Source: Cyanobacteria bacterium FACHB-DQ100
GTDB lineage: Bacteria > Cyanobacteriota > Cyanobacteriia > Leptolyngbyales > Leptolyngbyaceae
Length of the DNA stretch: 64,000 nucleotides
Direction of reading: 5' to 3'
Assembly (NCBI GenBank): GCA_014695195.1
Contig: JACJNW010000028.1
Location: 310,001 to 374,000, forward strand
The notes beneath the pieces are model-generated. The model worked only from the letters and a program-made list of their open reading frames with translations, had not been told where the DNA came from and did no database searches. Made by a program: the position numbers and the translations under genes. Numbering within the stretch: position 1 is the first letter of the stretch; the number at the start of each line of letters is the position of its first letter. Below are positions 18,451 to 26,457 of this stretch, in pieces.

Positions 18451-19466
18451 TAACTATGGTCGTTGAATCCGCCGAAGAATGCTAATCCGCCGAGAACAGC
18501 CGCCGCAAGTACGCCGAGCGAGAACAACGGAGTTTTATCAATGTGGTCGAGGAAGCTGGGAATTTCAAGATTGCTGTAGTCGCCATTGACGCGATCGTAT
18601 CCCGGTTCTTGAATTGCTTCGTACAGATTGTTCGGATCGTCCTCGCCCTTTTCTTCTTTGGTGCGTTGTGAAACGAATCCGATCGCTAACAATGCAGTAT
18701 CGACCAAACCTGGAGAAATCCGTTGAACAACATCTAACACCTTGCCAACATCGCTGACAATGTAATCGCGAACCGGATGTTCAGCAGCATATAGAATTGC
18801 ATCCGTCACTAAGCTGGCATTGTAGAAAGGGGGTGTTGCCATTGGTTTAACACCAAGTTTTGTCTTGCCTTTAGTGTAGAACGGAGTATTGATTACTCCG
18901 GGCATAATGTTGGCAACATTAATCGGATAACCTTGATGCTTTAGCTCTAATCGGAGTGCATCAATCATTCCCATGGTTCCGTGCTTTGAAGCAGAATATG
19001 GGCTTTGATAAGGCAGCGATCGACGTGCTTCAACCGAAGTAATATGAATCAGCGATCCACGTCCTTCTTTTTTCAAGTGCGGCAACGCGACCATTGCTCC
19101 ATACACTTGACCCATCATGTTGACATCAATCACCCGCTTAAACTCTTCGGGTGTGATGCGATCGAAGGTCGAAAACAATCCGGTTGCGGCAGTATGAACC
19201 CAAGTATCAAGCCGACCAAAGCGATCGACTGCTTTATCTGCGATCGCTTTGACTTGCTCGTAATCTGCCACATCCGCGATCACCGCGATCGCTTCACCGC
19301 CGCGCTGATGAATCTCTTCGACCAAGCTTGCTAAGCCCTGTTGACTCCGTGCAGCCACAATGACCTTAGCACCCCGTTCTGCAAACTTCAGAGCCGCGTC
19401 GCGACCAATACCACTAGAAGCTCCAACGACTGCTACAACTTGTTGATTAATCGGTTTTAAGTTCAT
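18450..19466 (-). CDS. SDR oxidoreductase with C-terminal membrane segment
   Basis: Short-chain dehydrogenase: GASSGIG nucleotide motif (about residues 15-21), catalytic Ser in HITSVEARR and YSASKHG (Tyr/Lys). It is longer than the classical 250 residues. The last 25 include a hydrophobic helix (LFSLGVLAAAVLGGLAFFGG), so the enzyme is probably membrane-tethered. Substrate unknown. It starts 15 bases after the DUF6335-like gene on the same strand, so the two are probably co-transcribed and belong to the stress-related block. Confidence 0.88.
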   Translation of the reverse strand: MNLKPINQQVVAVVGASSGIGRDAALKFAERGAKVIVAARSQQGLASLVEEIHQRGGEAIAVIADVADYEQVKAIADKAVDRFGRLDTWVHTAATGLFSTFDRITPEEFKRVIDVNMMGQVYGAMVALPHLKKEGRGSLIHITSVEARRSLPYQSPYSASKHGTMGMIDALRLELKHQGYPINVANIMPGVINTPFYTKGKTKLGVKPMATPPFYNASLVTDAILYAAEHPVRDYIVSDVGKVLDVVQRISPGLVDTALLAIGFVSQRTKEEKGEDDPNNLYEAIQEPGYDRVNGDYSNLEIPSFLDHIDKTPLFSLGVLAAAVLGGLAFFGGFNDHS

Positions 19467-19481
19467 TGTTTTTTAAAGGAA

Positions 19482-19982
19482 TTAAATTTCATCGTTTCTA
19501 CGGTCTTCGTAGTCTTCGGAAGAAGAAGGCTCAAGCTCCCATCTGCGGTCATCGCGCCCTTCTAAAATCTCATTGGTGTGCAGATAGTTGTAGTCACTCA
19601 TCTCCAAACCGACTGCACGTCCTATCTCGTCCACAATGTCCATATCCGGGGTCGATACTGTTCCGCCAACAGATTCGTCTCCAACCGCGTTGGCTTGCTC
19701 ATAGTTCGCATCAATATCGCCACCCGTTAACACCGCAGAAGCTTCATTCAGCTCACTTTCGCGATCGCGCATTGTTCGACCGCCGATCGTATAGCCTGGC
19801 ATTTCTACAACACCCGTACCATAAGACTCGGTGTATTCTTGGGGAACATCTCCAAAGTCTTGCTCTTCTTCGAGGTCATCCTCCTCGTCGTAGACATCGC
19901 CGCCTAGATTGTGTAACGCTGCCTCTAGATCGGCATCATCAGAGATGTCTTGATATCCTGGATTGCTTTTGTTGTAAGTCAT
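19482..19982 (-). CDS. Acidic DUF6335-like protein
   Basis: About 166 residues, strongly acidic, starting MTYNKSNPGYQD. The ATG at 19982 has a good ribosome site (GGGAG, 7 bases). An upstream in-frame ATG at 20006 does not. The central LTGGDIDANYEQANAVGDE, then VGGTVSTPDMDIVDEIG, matches my memory of the cyanobacterial DUF6335 family, which has no known function. The rest is low-complexity Asp/Glu. It leads the operon with the SDR gene and is divergent from the PfpI-ferritin fusion. Confidence 0.7.
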   Translation of the reverse strand: MTYNKSNPGYQDISDDADLEAALHNLGGDVYDEEDDLEEEQDFGDVPQEYTESYGTGVVEMPGYTIGGRTMRDRESELNEASAVLTGGDIDANYEQANAVGDESVGGTVSTPDMDIVDEIGRAVGLEMSDYNYLHTNEILEGRDDRRWELEPSSSEDYEDRRNDEI

Positions 19983-20225
19983 CGTGTTCTCCCGCTCGTA
20001 AGGCATCGCACAATTGTTAAGTTAACGAATTGCAATCTGAGCAGTCTCCTCATATAGAAAGTTCCTTGATCCACCTCAGGAGGGACTTTTGCCTCTGTCA
20101 TTTGAATGAGGAGCGATCGAGAATTTTTCTTTAGCTTGTAGAAAGCCTGTTTAAGCCGAGAATTGCGAATTTTTGGGACACAGAAGTTTAGGTAAAGGCA
20201 AGTCTAGACACAAGGAGAAGCGGCA

Positions 20226-21323
20226 ATGGTGATGGACACGCAGCCAAAGCGGGTTGCAATTCTAATCGAGCAAGGGGTTGAAGATGCCGAATTTCAGCTT
20301 CCCTACAATGCGCTGAAAAAAGCAGGAGCCGAAGTGGTGGTACTCGGTTCGCGGGTGAATGAAGAATACAAAGGCAAGCAAGGCAAGCTCAACATCAAAG
20401 CCGATGCGACGACTACGGAGTCGATCGCAACTGACTTTGATGCCGTCATCATTCCTGGTGGTCATGCACCCGACAAGATGCGGACGAATCTAAAAACAGT
20501 TCAGTTTGTCGAAGATGCACTTGAGAATGGTGTGTTAGTTGCCTCGGTCTGTCATGGTCCTCAAGTTCTGATTGAGGGCGATATGTTAGATGGCGTTCGG
20601 GCAACTGGATTCCGTGCAATCCGCAAAGATATGCAAAATGCGGGTGCTGAGTTTGTTGATGAACCCTTGGTGGTTGATGACAATCTCATTACCTCTCGTC
20701 GTCCGGGTGATCTACCAATTTTTGTGACTGCAATTCTTCAGCAATTAAATCTCAACATTCCCGATACAACATTGCCTCCGGTTAGCGATATGGATGCGGG
20801 CTGGTGGAAGCTCGGCGAAGAATGGGGCGGTTCTAGCAGAAGCGAGATTGTGCAGGCTCTGAATACTGCCATTCAAGGAGAGCGCTACAGCTTGGAAACA
20901 TTCCAGCACTATTCGGATAATGCCACCGATGATGCCATGAAGGAACTGTTTCAAGAGATTTTGCAGCACAAACAGCAACACATCCAACAGTTAGAAGCAA
21001 GATTAGGGCTGTTTAACGAAACTCCTTCGCTTCCTGCTGCAGTCAGCAATCTGTATGCCAGCGTCAAATCATTCTTCCAAAATGATCAGACCGATGTTGA
21101 AATCTTGCGGCGTGCATTAGGTGATCTACAAACGGGTGTGGTTGATACCTACAATCTCCGCAATAAGCTAACTGATCCAGCAACGGTTGAGATTTTTGAT
21201 CGAATGGAAGTGACTTTGGCAAGAGATGAGCAGCGAATTGCGAATCTCTACAAAGACCGATTGGGCGATCGCACTCCGGGATCTCCCAAGCCTTCTAGCC
21301 GTCCTGCCACAACAGGCGCATAG
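20226..21323 (+). CDS. DJ-1/PfpI-family protein fused to a ferritin-like domain
   Basis: Residues 1-185 are a DJ-1/PfpI type 1 glutamine-amidotransferase-like domain with catalytic Cys 109 (ASVCHGPQ) and the N-terminal acidic motif EQGVEDAEFQLP. Members act as proteases, chaperones or glyoxalases. Residues about 195-345 form a four-helix bundle of ferritin/DUF2383 type, with possible metal ligands in IQGERYSLE and EILQHKQQHIQQLEARLG. A strong ribosome site (AAGGAGAAG) precedes the ATG. The fusion suggests protection from oxidative or carbonyl stress, which is inference. The tail after residue 350 is disordered. Confidence 0.82.
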   Translation: MVMDTQPKRVAILIEQGVEDAEFQLPYNALKKAGAEVVVLGSRVNEEYKGKQGKLNIKADATTTESIATDFDAVIIPGGHAPDKMRTNLKTVQFVEDALENGVLVASVCHGPQVLIEGDMLDGVRATGFRAIRKDMQNAGAEFVDEPLVVDDNLITSRRPGDLPIFVTAILQQLNLNIPDTTLPPVSDMDAGWWKLGEEWGGSSRSEIVQALNTAIQGERYSLETFQHYSDNATDDAMKELFQEILQHKQQHIQQLEARLGLFNETPSLPAAVSNLYASVKSFFQNDQTDVEILRRALGDLQTGVVDTYNLRNKLTDPATVEIFDRMEVTLARDEQRIANLYKDRLGDRTPGSPKPSSRPATTGA

Positions 21324-21329
21324 TTCTAC

Positions 21330-21361
21330 CGAAGTCGAAGGTTTCACTACTTTCGACTTCG
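21330..21361 (+). terminator. Hairpin downstream of the PfpI-ferritin gene
   Basis: A 10-bp stem, CGAAGTCGAA (21330-21339) with TTCGACTTCG (21352-21361), and a 12-base loop, 6 bases after the stop and 24 bases before the SRPBCC start. The T run is poor, so it may be an attenuator or an mRNA-end stabiliser. Confidence 0.5.
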
Positions 21362-21385
21362 CTGTTTCAATCTACGTGAGTCTTT

Positions 21386-22099
21386 ATGGAAACTGAATCA
21401 AACAAAACAATCAATTCTTCTGAATCTCAACCGCCATCGTTGACCGATACCGAAAAATGGGCATCGATCGTCGGCGGTAGCGCAATGGTGCTATTTGGTC
21501 TACAAAAACGATCGCTTCGAGGCGTATTGACGGCGATTGCAGGCGGAAGCCTTGCTTATCATGGCGCAACGGCTGAGAAAAGCTTAACCGACAAAGTGAG
21601 TGATGCAGTCGGACTCAATAAAGCCATGAAAGTTGAGAAGACTGTCACAATCAATAAGCCCGCAGAAGAGCTTTACAGCTATTGGCGTAACTTTGAAAAC
21701 TTGCCAACTTTCATGAAGCACGTCAAGTCGATCACCGTGAGCGAAGGTGGCAAGCGATCGCACTGGGTTGCAAATGCGCCCTTGGGTCAAGAGGTCGAAT
21801 GGGATGCAGACCTGATCAAAGATGAACCGAATCATTTGATTGCTTGGGCATCGATTGAAGGTGCAGATGTCGATAATTCGGGATTTGTGCGGTTTACGCC
21901 TGCACCGGGCGATCGTGGGACTGAGGTGAAAGTGGTGATGGAGTATGAGATTGCGGGTGGTCGATTGACTGCTGCTTTAGCAAAGCTGTTTGGTGAGGAG
22001 CCAGAGCAGCAAGTTGGAGATGAACTTCGCCGCTTTAAGCAATTGATGGAAGCAGGCGAGATTGCGACCACTGAAGGACAACCTCGCTGTCACGGATAG
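21386..22099 (+). CDS. SRPBCC (polyketide cyclase-like) protein with N-terminal membrane segment
   Basis: Residues about 25-75 resemble a DUF2892-type helix pair (WASIVGGSAMVLFGL and GVLTAIAGGSLAYHG). Residues about 80-225 form an SRPBCC lipid/ligand-binding domain (EKTVTINKPAEELYSYWRN, then FENLPTFMKHV). Proteins of this plan are often encoded with stress-related genes in bacteria. Ligand unknown. The start has only a weak ribosome site. It lies between the PfpI-ferritin gene and the dehydrogenases on the same strand. Confidence 0.85.
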   Translation: METESNKTINSSESQPPSLTDTEKWASIVGGSAMVLFGLQKRSLRGVLTAIAGGSLAYHGATAEKSLTDKVSDAVGLNKAMKVEKTVTINKPAEELYSYWRNFENLPTFMKHVKSITVSEGGKRSHWVANAPLGQEVEWDADLIKDEPNHLIAWASIEGADVDNSGFVRFTPAPGDRGTEVKVVMEYEIAGGRLTAALAKLFGEEPEQQVGDELRRFKQLMEAGEIATTEGQPRCHG

Positions 22100-22137
22100 T
22101 TTTCTAAGTTGTTTAGCTTCGTTTGGATCTGCGGGTA

Positions 22138-22242
22138 GCCCCCTAAATCCCCCATTCTGGGGGACTTTGAAAGTCGGAGAACTTCCTCAGCAAAGGAAAC
22201 TGCTTTTTCTCTTAGTCCCCCAGAATGGGGGATTTAGGGGGC
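22138..22242. repeat. Long-hairpin repeat element, copy 1
   Basis: Perfect 29-bp inverted repeats (22138-22166 and 22214-22242) around a 47-base loop. Each arm begins or ends with GCCCCCTAAATCCCCCA or its complement and contains a smaller palindrome, CCCCCATTCTGGGGG. The outer 17 bp recur in copy 2 at 25245-25331. Confidence 0.92.
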
Positions 22243-22301
22243 AAGAAGCCGTCAACAACGAAGCCAACTCCTCTCTCAGTTCACTTAACACACAATTAAC
22301 G

Positions 22302-23471
22302 ATGAAAGCTGTATGTTGGCATGGCGCGAATGATGTTCGCGTTGATAATGTCCCTGATCCAACCATTCTGAATCCAAGAGATGCCATTCTCAAAGTAACC
22401 GCAACCACCATCTGCGGATCAGATTTACACATCTATGATGGCTATATCCCCTCAATGCAGCCTGGTGACATCATTGGGCATGAATTCATGGGCGAAATCG
22501 TCGAAACTGGGCGCGAAGTAAAGAAGCTAAAGAAGGGCGATCGTGTCGTCGTCTCTTCGATCATTGGTTGTGGTCAGTGTCACTTTTGCTCACACCAACA
22601 ATGGTCGCTCTGTGATAACTCCAACCCAGGTGGCGCACTGCAAGAACCTATATTCGGTTATAGCACCGCCGGAATCTTCGGATATTCACATCTCTTTGGT
22701 GGATATGCTGGCGCACAGGCTGAGTATGTTCGCATTCCCTTTGCCGATCATGGCTGTGTTAAAGTTCCCGATGGCATGACTGATGAGCAAGCATTACCGA
22801 TTTCGGATGCTTTCCCGACTGGATACATGGGCGCAGATATGTGTGATATCAAGCCCGGAGATGTTGTTGCAGTTTGGGGATGTGGGCCAGTTGGATTGTT
22901 TGCGATTAGAAGTGCGTATCTGTTGGGCGCAGAGAAAGTGATTGGGATCGATCGCTTCCCCGAACGCTTAGCAATGGCAAAAGTCCAATGTGGTGCAGAA
23001 ATCATTAACTACGAAGAAGTTGATGCAGGCGATGCACTGAAAGAAATGACAGGCGGACGCGGGCCGGATGCCTGTATCGATGCGGTCGGGCTAGAAGCGC
23101 ATGGAACCGGATTGATGGGACTGTACGACGAAGTGAAACAGAGCGTTCGGCTGGAAACCGATCGACCCCACATTCTGCGCCAAATGATTGTTGCCTGCCG
23201 CAAAGGTGGCGTGATTTCGGTGATGGGTGTGTATGCCGGATTTATCGATAAGCTACCGATGGGAGCCGCCTTTAACAAAGGTCTCACCTTCAAAATGGGA
23301 CAAATGCACGGACAGCGCTATATGCCCAAGCTGATTGATCACGTCCTCAAGGGTGACATTGATCCAGCATTTGCTTTCTCACATCATATGCCGCTTACCG
23401 AAGCGAAGCAGGCTTATGAAATGTTCAAGCACAAGACCGATAAATGTATCAAGATTCTTCTGAAACCGTAA
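22302..23471 (+). CDS. Zinc-dependent alcohol dehydrogenase, paralogue 1
   Basis: Medium-chain dehydrogenase of the glutathione-independent formaldehyde dehydrogenase type, 389 residues. Catalytic zinc region: TICGSDLHIYDG and GHEFMGE. Structural zinc cysteines: GCGQCHFC with LCDN. Cofactor motif: WGCGPVGLFAI. The start is the ATG at 22302 (MKAVCWHGANDV). The open frame extends upstream through the hairpin repeat but that part is not protein-like. It is followed after 2 bases by the secreted-protein gene and is closely related to the dehydrogenase at 23945. Confidence 0.92.
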   Translation: MKAVCWHGANDVRVDNVPDPTILNPRDAILKVTATTICGSDLHIYDGYIPSMQPGDIIGHEFMGEIVETGREVKKLKKGDRVVVSSIIGCGQCHFCSHQQWSLCDNSNPGGALQEPIFGYSTAGIFGYSHLFGGYAGAQAEYVRIPFADHGCVKVPDGMTDEQALPISDAFPTGYMGADMCDIKPGDVVAVWGCGPVGLFAIRSAYLLGAEKVIGIDRFPERLAMAKVQCGAEIINYEEVDAGDALKEMTGGRGPDACIDAVGLEAHGTGLMGLYDEVKQSVRLETDRPHILRQMIVACRKGGVISVMGVYAGFIDKLPMGAAFNKGLTFKMGQMHGQRYMPKLIDHVLKGDIDPAFAFSHHMPLTEAKQAYEMFKHKTDKCIKILLKP

Positions 23472-23473
23472 CA

Positions 23474-23944
23474 ATGAACTACCTACGCAAGATTTTCTCA
23501 ACTATTATTCTGAGTGTTGTCCTATCACTAACACTATTCTTGGTTCCGGCTCAGGCTGCGATCGCACCTCAAGAAGCTCAAAACATCATGCGCGATGCGA
23601 ATAGCCTGCAAGAAGCCGGACAAAAGCTTAGAGAAGCAGATTCTTCCGAAAAGCTTCGCAACAATGAAGCGCTGAACACGGCGAAAGAAGTCCGCAAAGG
23701 TAGCCCCGCGATCGATGCCAAAGGTAACACGAATCCAATCGCGGATATCAAAGAAGGCATCAAAGACGCGGCTGAAAACGTCAAAGAAAAGCTGAATCTA
23801 GATGAACCGCTTGCGCCTTCGACCAAAGAGTTTCTCGGAAAGCGCCAAGAAACCGTTGAACCCGACGGAAAAGTTCTCGTTAAAGAAGAGCCTGGATACT
23901 ATCAGCGCGGTCGTGAAACCAAAGTTTTTGAAGAGGACAGATAA
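23474..23944 (+). CDS. Small secreted helical protein, unknown
   Basis: 156 residues with a clear Sec signal peptide (LRKIFSTIILSVVLSLTLF, cleavage likely after VPAQA). The mature part is charged, Ala/Glu/Lys-rich and probably helical, with ADIKEGIKDAAENVKEKL recalling LEA-like or apolipoprotein-like amphipathic repeats. No enzyme motif. The ATG is 2 bases after the first dehydrogenase stop, and its own stop abuts the ATG of the second, so the three genes form one operon. Confidence 0.75.
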   Translation: MNYLRKIFSTIILSVVLSLTLFLVPAQAAIAPQEAQNIMRDANSLQEAGQKLREADSSEKLRNNEALNTAKEVRKGSPAIDAKGNTNPIADIKEGIKDAAENVKEKLNLDEPLAPSTKEFLGKRQETVEPDGKVLVKEEPGYYQRGRETKVFEEDR

Positions 23945-25114
23945 ATGAGAGCTTTGTGCTGGCATGGTGCGCTCGATGTTCGCGTTGACAATGTTCCTGA
24001 TCCAAAGATTTTGAATCCGCGTGATGCGATCGTGAAGATCACATCAACTGCGATCTGTGGCTCTGATCTCCACCTCTACGATGGTTTTATTCCCACTGTG
24101 CAATCTGGTGATATTCTCGGTCACGAATTCATGGGCGAGATTGTTGAACTGGGGTCTGCGGTCAAGAATCTCAACATTGGCGATCGTGTCGTAGTTCCTT
24201 TTACGATCGCCTGTGGCAATTGCTACTTTTGCCAAACCGATCTGTGGTCGCTGTGCGATAACTCAAATCCAAACGCCTGGATGATTGAACCTTTGTATGG
24301 AACTTCTCCGGCTGGATTGTTTGGTTATTCGCATTTCTTTGGCGGGTATGCAGGTGGACAGGCTGAGTATGCACGGGTTCCGTTTGCTGATACCGGATTG
24401 TTCAAAGTTCCGTCGGAACTGACTGATGAACAAGTGCTGTTCTTGACTGACATTTTCCCAACCGGATACATGGCAGCAGAACATTGCGACATCAAACCGG
24501 GACACACCATTGCGGTTTGGGGCTGTGGCCCTGTGGGTCAGTTTGCGATTAAGAGTGCGTTTCTGCTAGGTGCAGAGCGAGTGATCGCGATCGACCGAGT
24601 GCCCGAACGCTTAGAAATGGCGAAAACTCAGTGCGGTGCGGAAGTGCTGAACTATGAGGAAGTTGATGTCGGGGACGCGCTGAAAGAGATGACAGGCGGA
24701 CGCGGGCCGGATTCTGTGATTGATGCAGTAGGTTTAGAGTCACACGGAACCAGCATCGATTACTGGGCGGATCGAGTCAAGCAAGCCGCTCGACTGGAGA
24801 CCGATCGACCGATCGCGCTGCGTCAAGCGCTGGTTGCTTGTAGCAAAGGTGGAACAGTTTCGATTCCGGGTGTGTATGGCGGTTTCCTCGATAAAATTCC
24901 GATGGGAGCGGCGTTTAACAAAGGGCTAACGTTCAAAATGGGACAAACCCATGTGCATCGTTATCTCAAGCCTTTGATTGAACACATTCAGCGCGGCGAC
25001 ATTGATCCGTCCTTTGTGATCACACACACGCTACCTTTGGATCAAGCTCCGCATGGTTATGAGATCTTCAAACAGAAGAAAGATAACTGTATCAAAGTGG
25101 TGCTGAAGCCTTAG
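23945..25114 (+). CDS. Zinc-dependent alcohol dehydrogenase, paralogue 2
   Basis: 389 residues, same length as paralogue 1 and alignable throughout: [27 protein letters not shown] with [15 protein letters not shown]. Differences cluster around the substrate pocket ([17 protein letters not shown] versus NPGGALQEPIFGYSTAG), suggesting divergent specificity after duplication. The two copies differ at many positions, so the duplication is not recent. Its ATG follows the secreted-protein stop without a gap. Confidence 0.92.
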   Translation: MRALCWHGALDVRVDNVPDPKILNPRDAIVKITSTAICGSDLHLYDGFIPTVQSGDILGHEFMGEIVELGSAVKNLNIGDRVVVPFTIACGNCYFCQTDLWSLCDNSNPNAWMIEPLYGTSPAGLFGYSHFFGGYAGGQAEYARVPFADTGLFKVPSELTDEQVLFLTDIFPTGYMAAEHCDIKPGHTIAVWGCGPVGQFAIKSAFLLGAERVIAIDRVPERLEMAKTQCGAEVLNYEEVDVGDALKEMTGGRGPDSVIDAVGLESHGTSIDYWADRVKQAARLETDRPIALRQALVACSKGGTVSIPGVYGGFLDKIPMGAAFNKGLTFKMGQTHVHRYLKPLIEHIQRGDIDPSFVITHTLPLDQAPHGYEIFKQKKDNCIKVVLKP

Positions 25115-25153
25115 TGGGCGGTTTGCTGTCTAATCGAACAAGCATCTCTAAAT

Positions 25154-25186
25154 GGGGCAGAGCTTCTCTAGTAAAGCTTCTGCCCC
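25154..25186 (+). terminator. Possible terminator after the dehydrogenase operon
   Basis: GGGGCAGAGCTT (25154-25165) pairs with AAGCTTCTGCCCC (25174-25186) with one bulged base. The T run is weak. Confidence 0.45.
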
Positions 25187-25244
25187 TCGTTGTATGTCGC
25201 AGCCTTTACACCAAATTGATCTTTGAGTGCTACAGATCTTGGAA

Positions 25245-25331
25245 GCCCCCTAAATCCCCCACGAGTGGGGGACTTCAAGCCCAAACTGGTTCAGATTCTC
25301 AAAGTCCCCCATTCTGGGGGATTTAGGGGGC
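25245..25331. repeat. Long-hairpin repeat element, copy 2
   Basis: Shares the outer 17-bp arm GCCCCCTAAATCCCCCA with copy 1. Its inner arms differ (CGAG on the left, TTC on the right) and the loop sequence is unrelated. The element lies between the convergent dehydrogenase operon and the aldo/keto reductase gene, where it could also terminate transcription. Confidence 0.9.
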
Positions 25332-25365
25332 GAAGGATCTATAGCATTAACAAATTGATTCGGTA

Positions 25366-26322
25366 TTACTTCTGATACGATCGCGTCAACAAATCAAGCT
25401 GCGTTACTTCTTCTGGCTCCAAATCCCAACCGATCGCGCCTGCGTTTTGTTTTGCCTGACTCGCATTTTTCGCGCCCGGAATTGGAATTACATTTCCCTG
25501 AGCAATCAACCAATTTAGGGCAACTTGCGCTGGAGTTCGATCGTGCTTCGCGCCGATTTCGGTGAGACGATCGATCAAAGGCATCAGTTTTTCCAAGCCC
25601 TGACGACTAAATTTCGGATCGAGCTTTCGCGCTCCAGTGACAGAATCAGCATTTTCGGGCTTATATTTTCCGGTGAGTAAACCTTGTGCAAGTGGACTAT
25701 ACGCGAGAATTGTCACGCCCAACTCTTTAGCGGTCGCCAGAATTCCGTTGACTTCAATTCCCCGGTGTAGCAGGGAATAGCGCACCTGATTTACCGCTAA
25801 CGGAACCCCTTTTGCTGCCAAATACCCTTGTGCCTCCCGCATTTGATCGGCGGAATAGTTGCTCACCCCGATCGCGCCAATTCTTCCTTGCTTGACTTCC
25901 TCGGCGAGTGCTTCCATCAGCGTTTTCTTACCCATGAAAAAGTCAAACGGCATATGCACTTGATACAGTGCGACCGAACTGACTCCTAAGCGCTTGAGGC
26001 TTTCTGTCACCGCATCATGTACGGCTTGAGCGCTAAACCGCCAGGGTAACGGCATATATTTGGTCGCGATTTGAACAGACTGATCAGTCTGCCGCATAAA
26101 CTGACCTAAGAATTGCTCAGACTTACCTAACCCGTAAATCTCAGCCGTATCAAAGAAAGTCACACCTGACGCGATCGCATTTTCAAACGCCTGCTTCAGA
26201 TCAGCTTCGGTGTAATCTTTGCCATAACTCCAGAACAGCGAATCACCCCAAGCCCAAGTTCCAATACAGAGCGGCGGAACCGACAGACTCGTTCTGCCTA
26301 ATGAAATCGATTCAGTAGCCAC
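25366..26322 (-). CDS. Aldo/keto reductase
   Basis: NADPH-dependent reductase with a TIM-barrel fold, 318 residues. The catalytic tetrad is visible: Asp and Tyr in FFDTAEIYG, Lys in IATKYMP, His in YQVHMPFD. GAIGVSNYSADQM and the C-terminal IPIPGAKNASQAKQN cofactor segment complete the signature. Substrate unknown; carbonyl detoxification is plausible. It is convergent with the dehydrogenase operon. Confidence 0.92.
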   Translation of the reverse strand: MATESISLGRTSLSVPPLCIGTWAWGDSLFWSYGKDYTEADLKQAFENAIASGVTFFDTAEIYGLGKSEQFLGQFMRQTDQSVQIATKYMPLPWRFSAQAVHDAVTESLKRLGVSSVALYQVHMPFDFFMGKKTLMEALAEEVKQGRIGAIGVSNYSADQMREAQGYLAAKGVPLAVNQVRYSLLHRGIEVNGILATAKELGVTILAYSPLAQGLLTGKYKPENADSVTGARKLDPKFSRQGLEKLMPLIDRLTEIGAKHDRTPAQVALNWLIAQGNVIPIPGAKNASQAKQNAGAIGWDLEPEEVTQLDLLTRSYQK

Positions 26323-26457
26323 GAGAATTCCCCTTGTAACATTTCTTTAAGTCTAACGAGGGCGATCAATTCTGACATTCTTCTTGCGATTGACTCATCT
26401 CGATTTCCTGTCCCACGGTAAACTGGTGAAATTGATTATTGCGATCGCGCTTTTGTT

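Noticed and set aside
19466-20020. 184-codon plus-strand frame opposite the DUF6335-like gene
   Set aside because: Arg/Ser/His-rich composition typical of an antisense shadow. The minus-strand gene has a ribosome site and family-like motifs.
22062-22301. N-terminal extension of the first dehydrogenase reading
   Set aside because: The frame passes through the hairpin repeat and gives non-homologous sequence. The paralogue at 23945 starts at the equivalent of 22302.
25114-25326. 70-codon frame after the dehydrogenase operon
   Set aside because: Its C-terminal half is translation of the hairpin repeat. No protein-like features.
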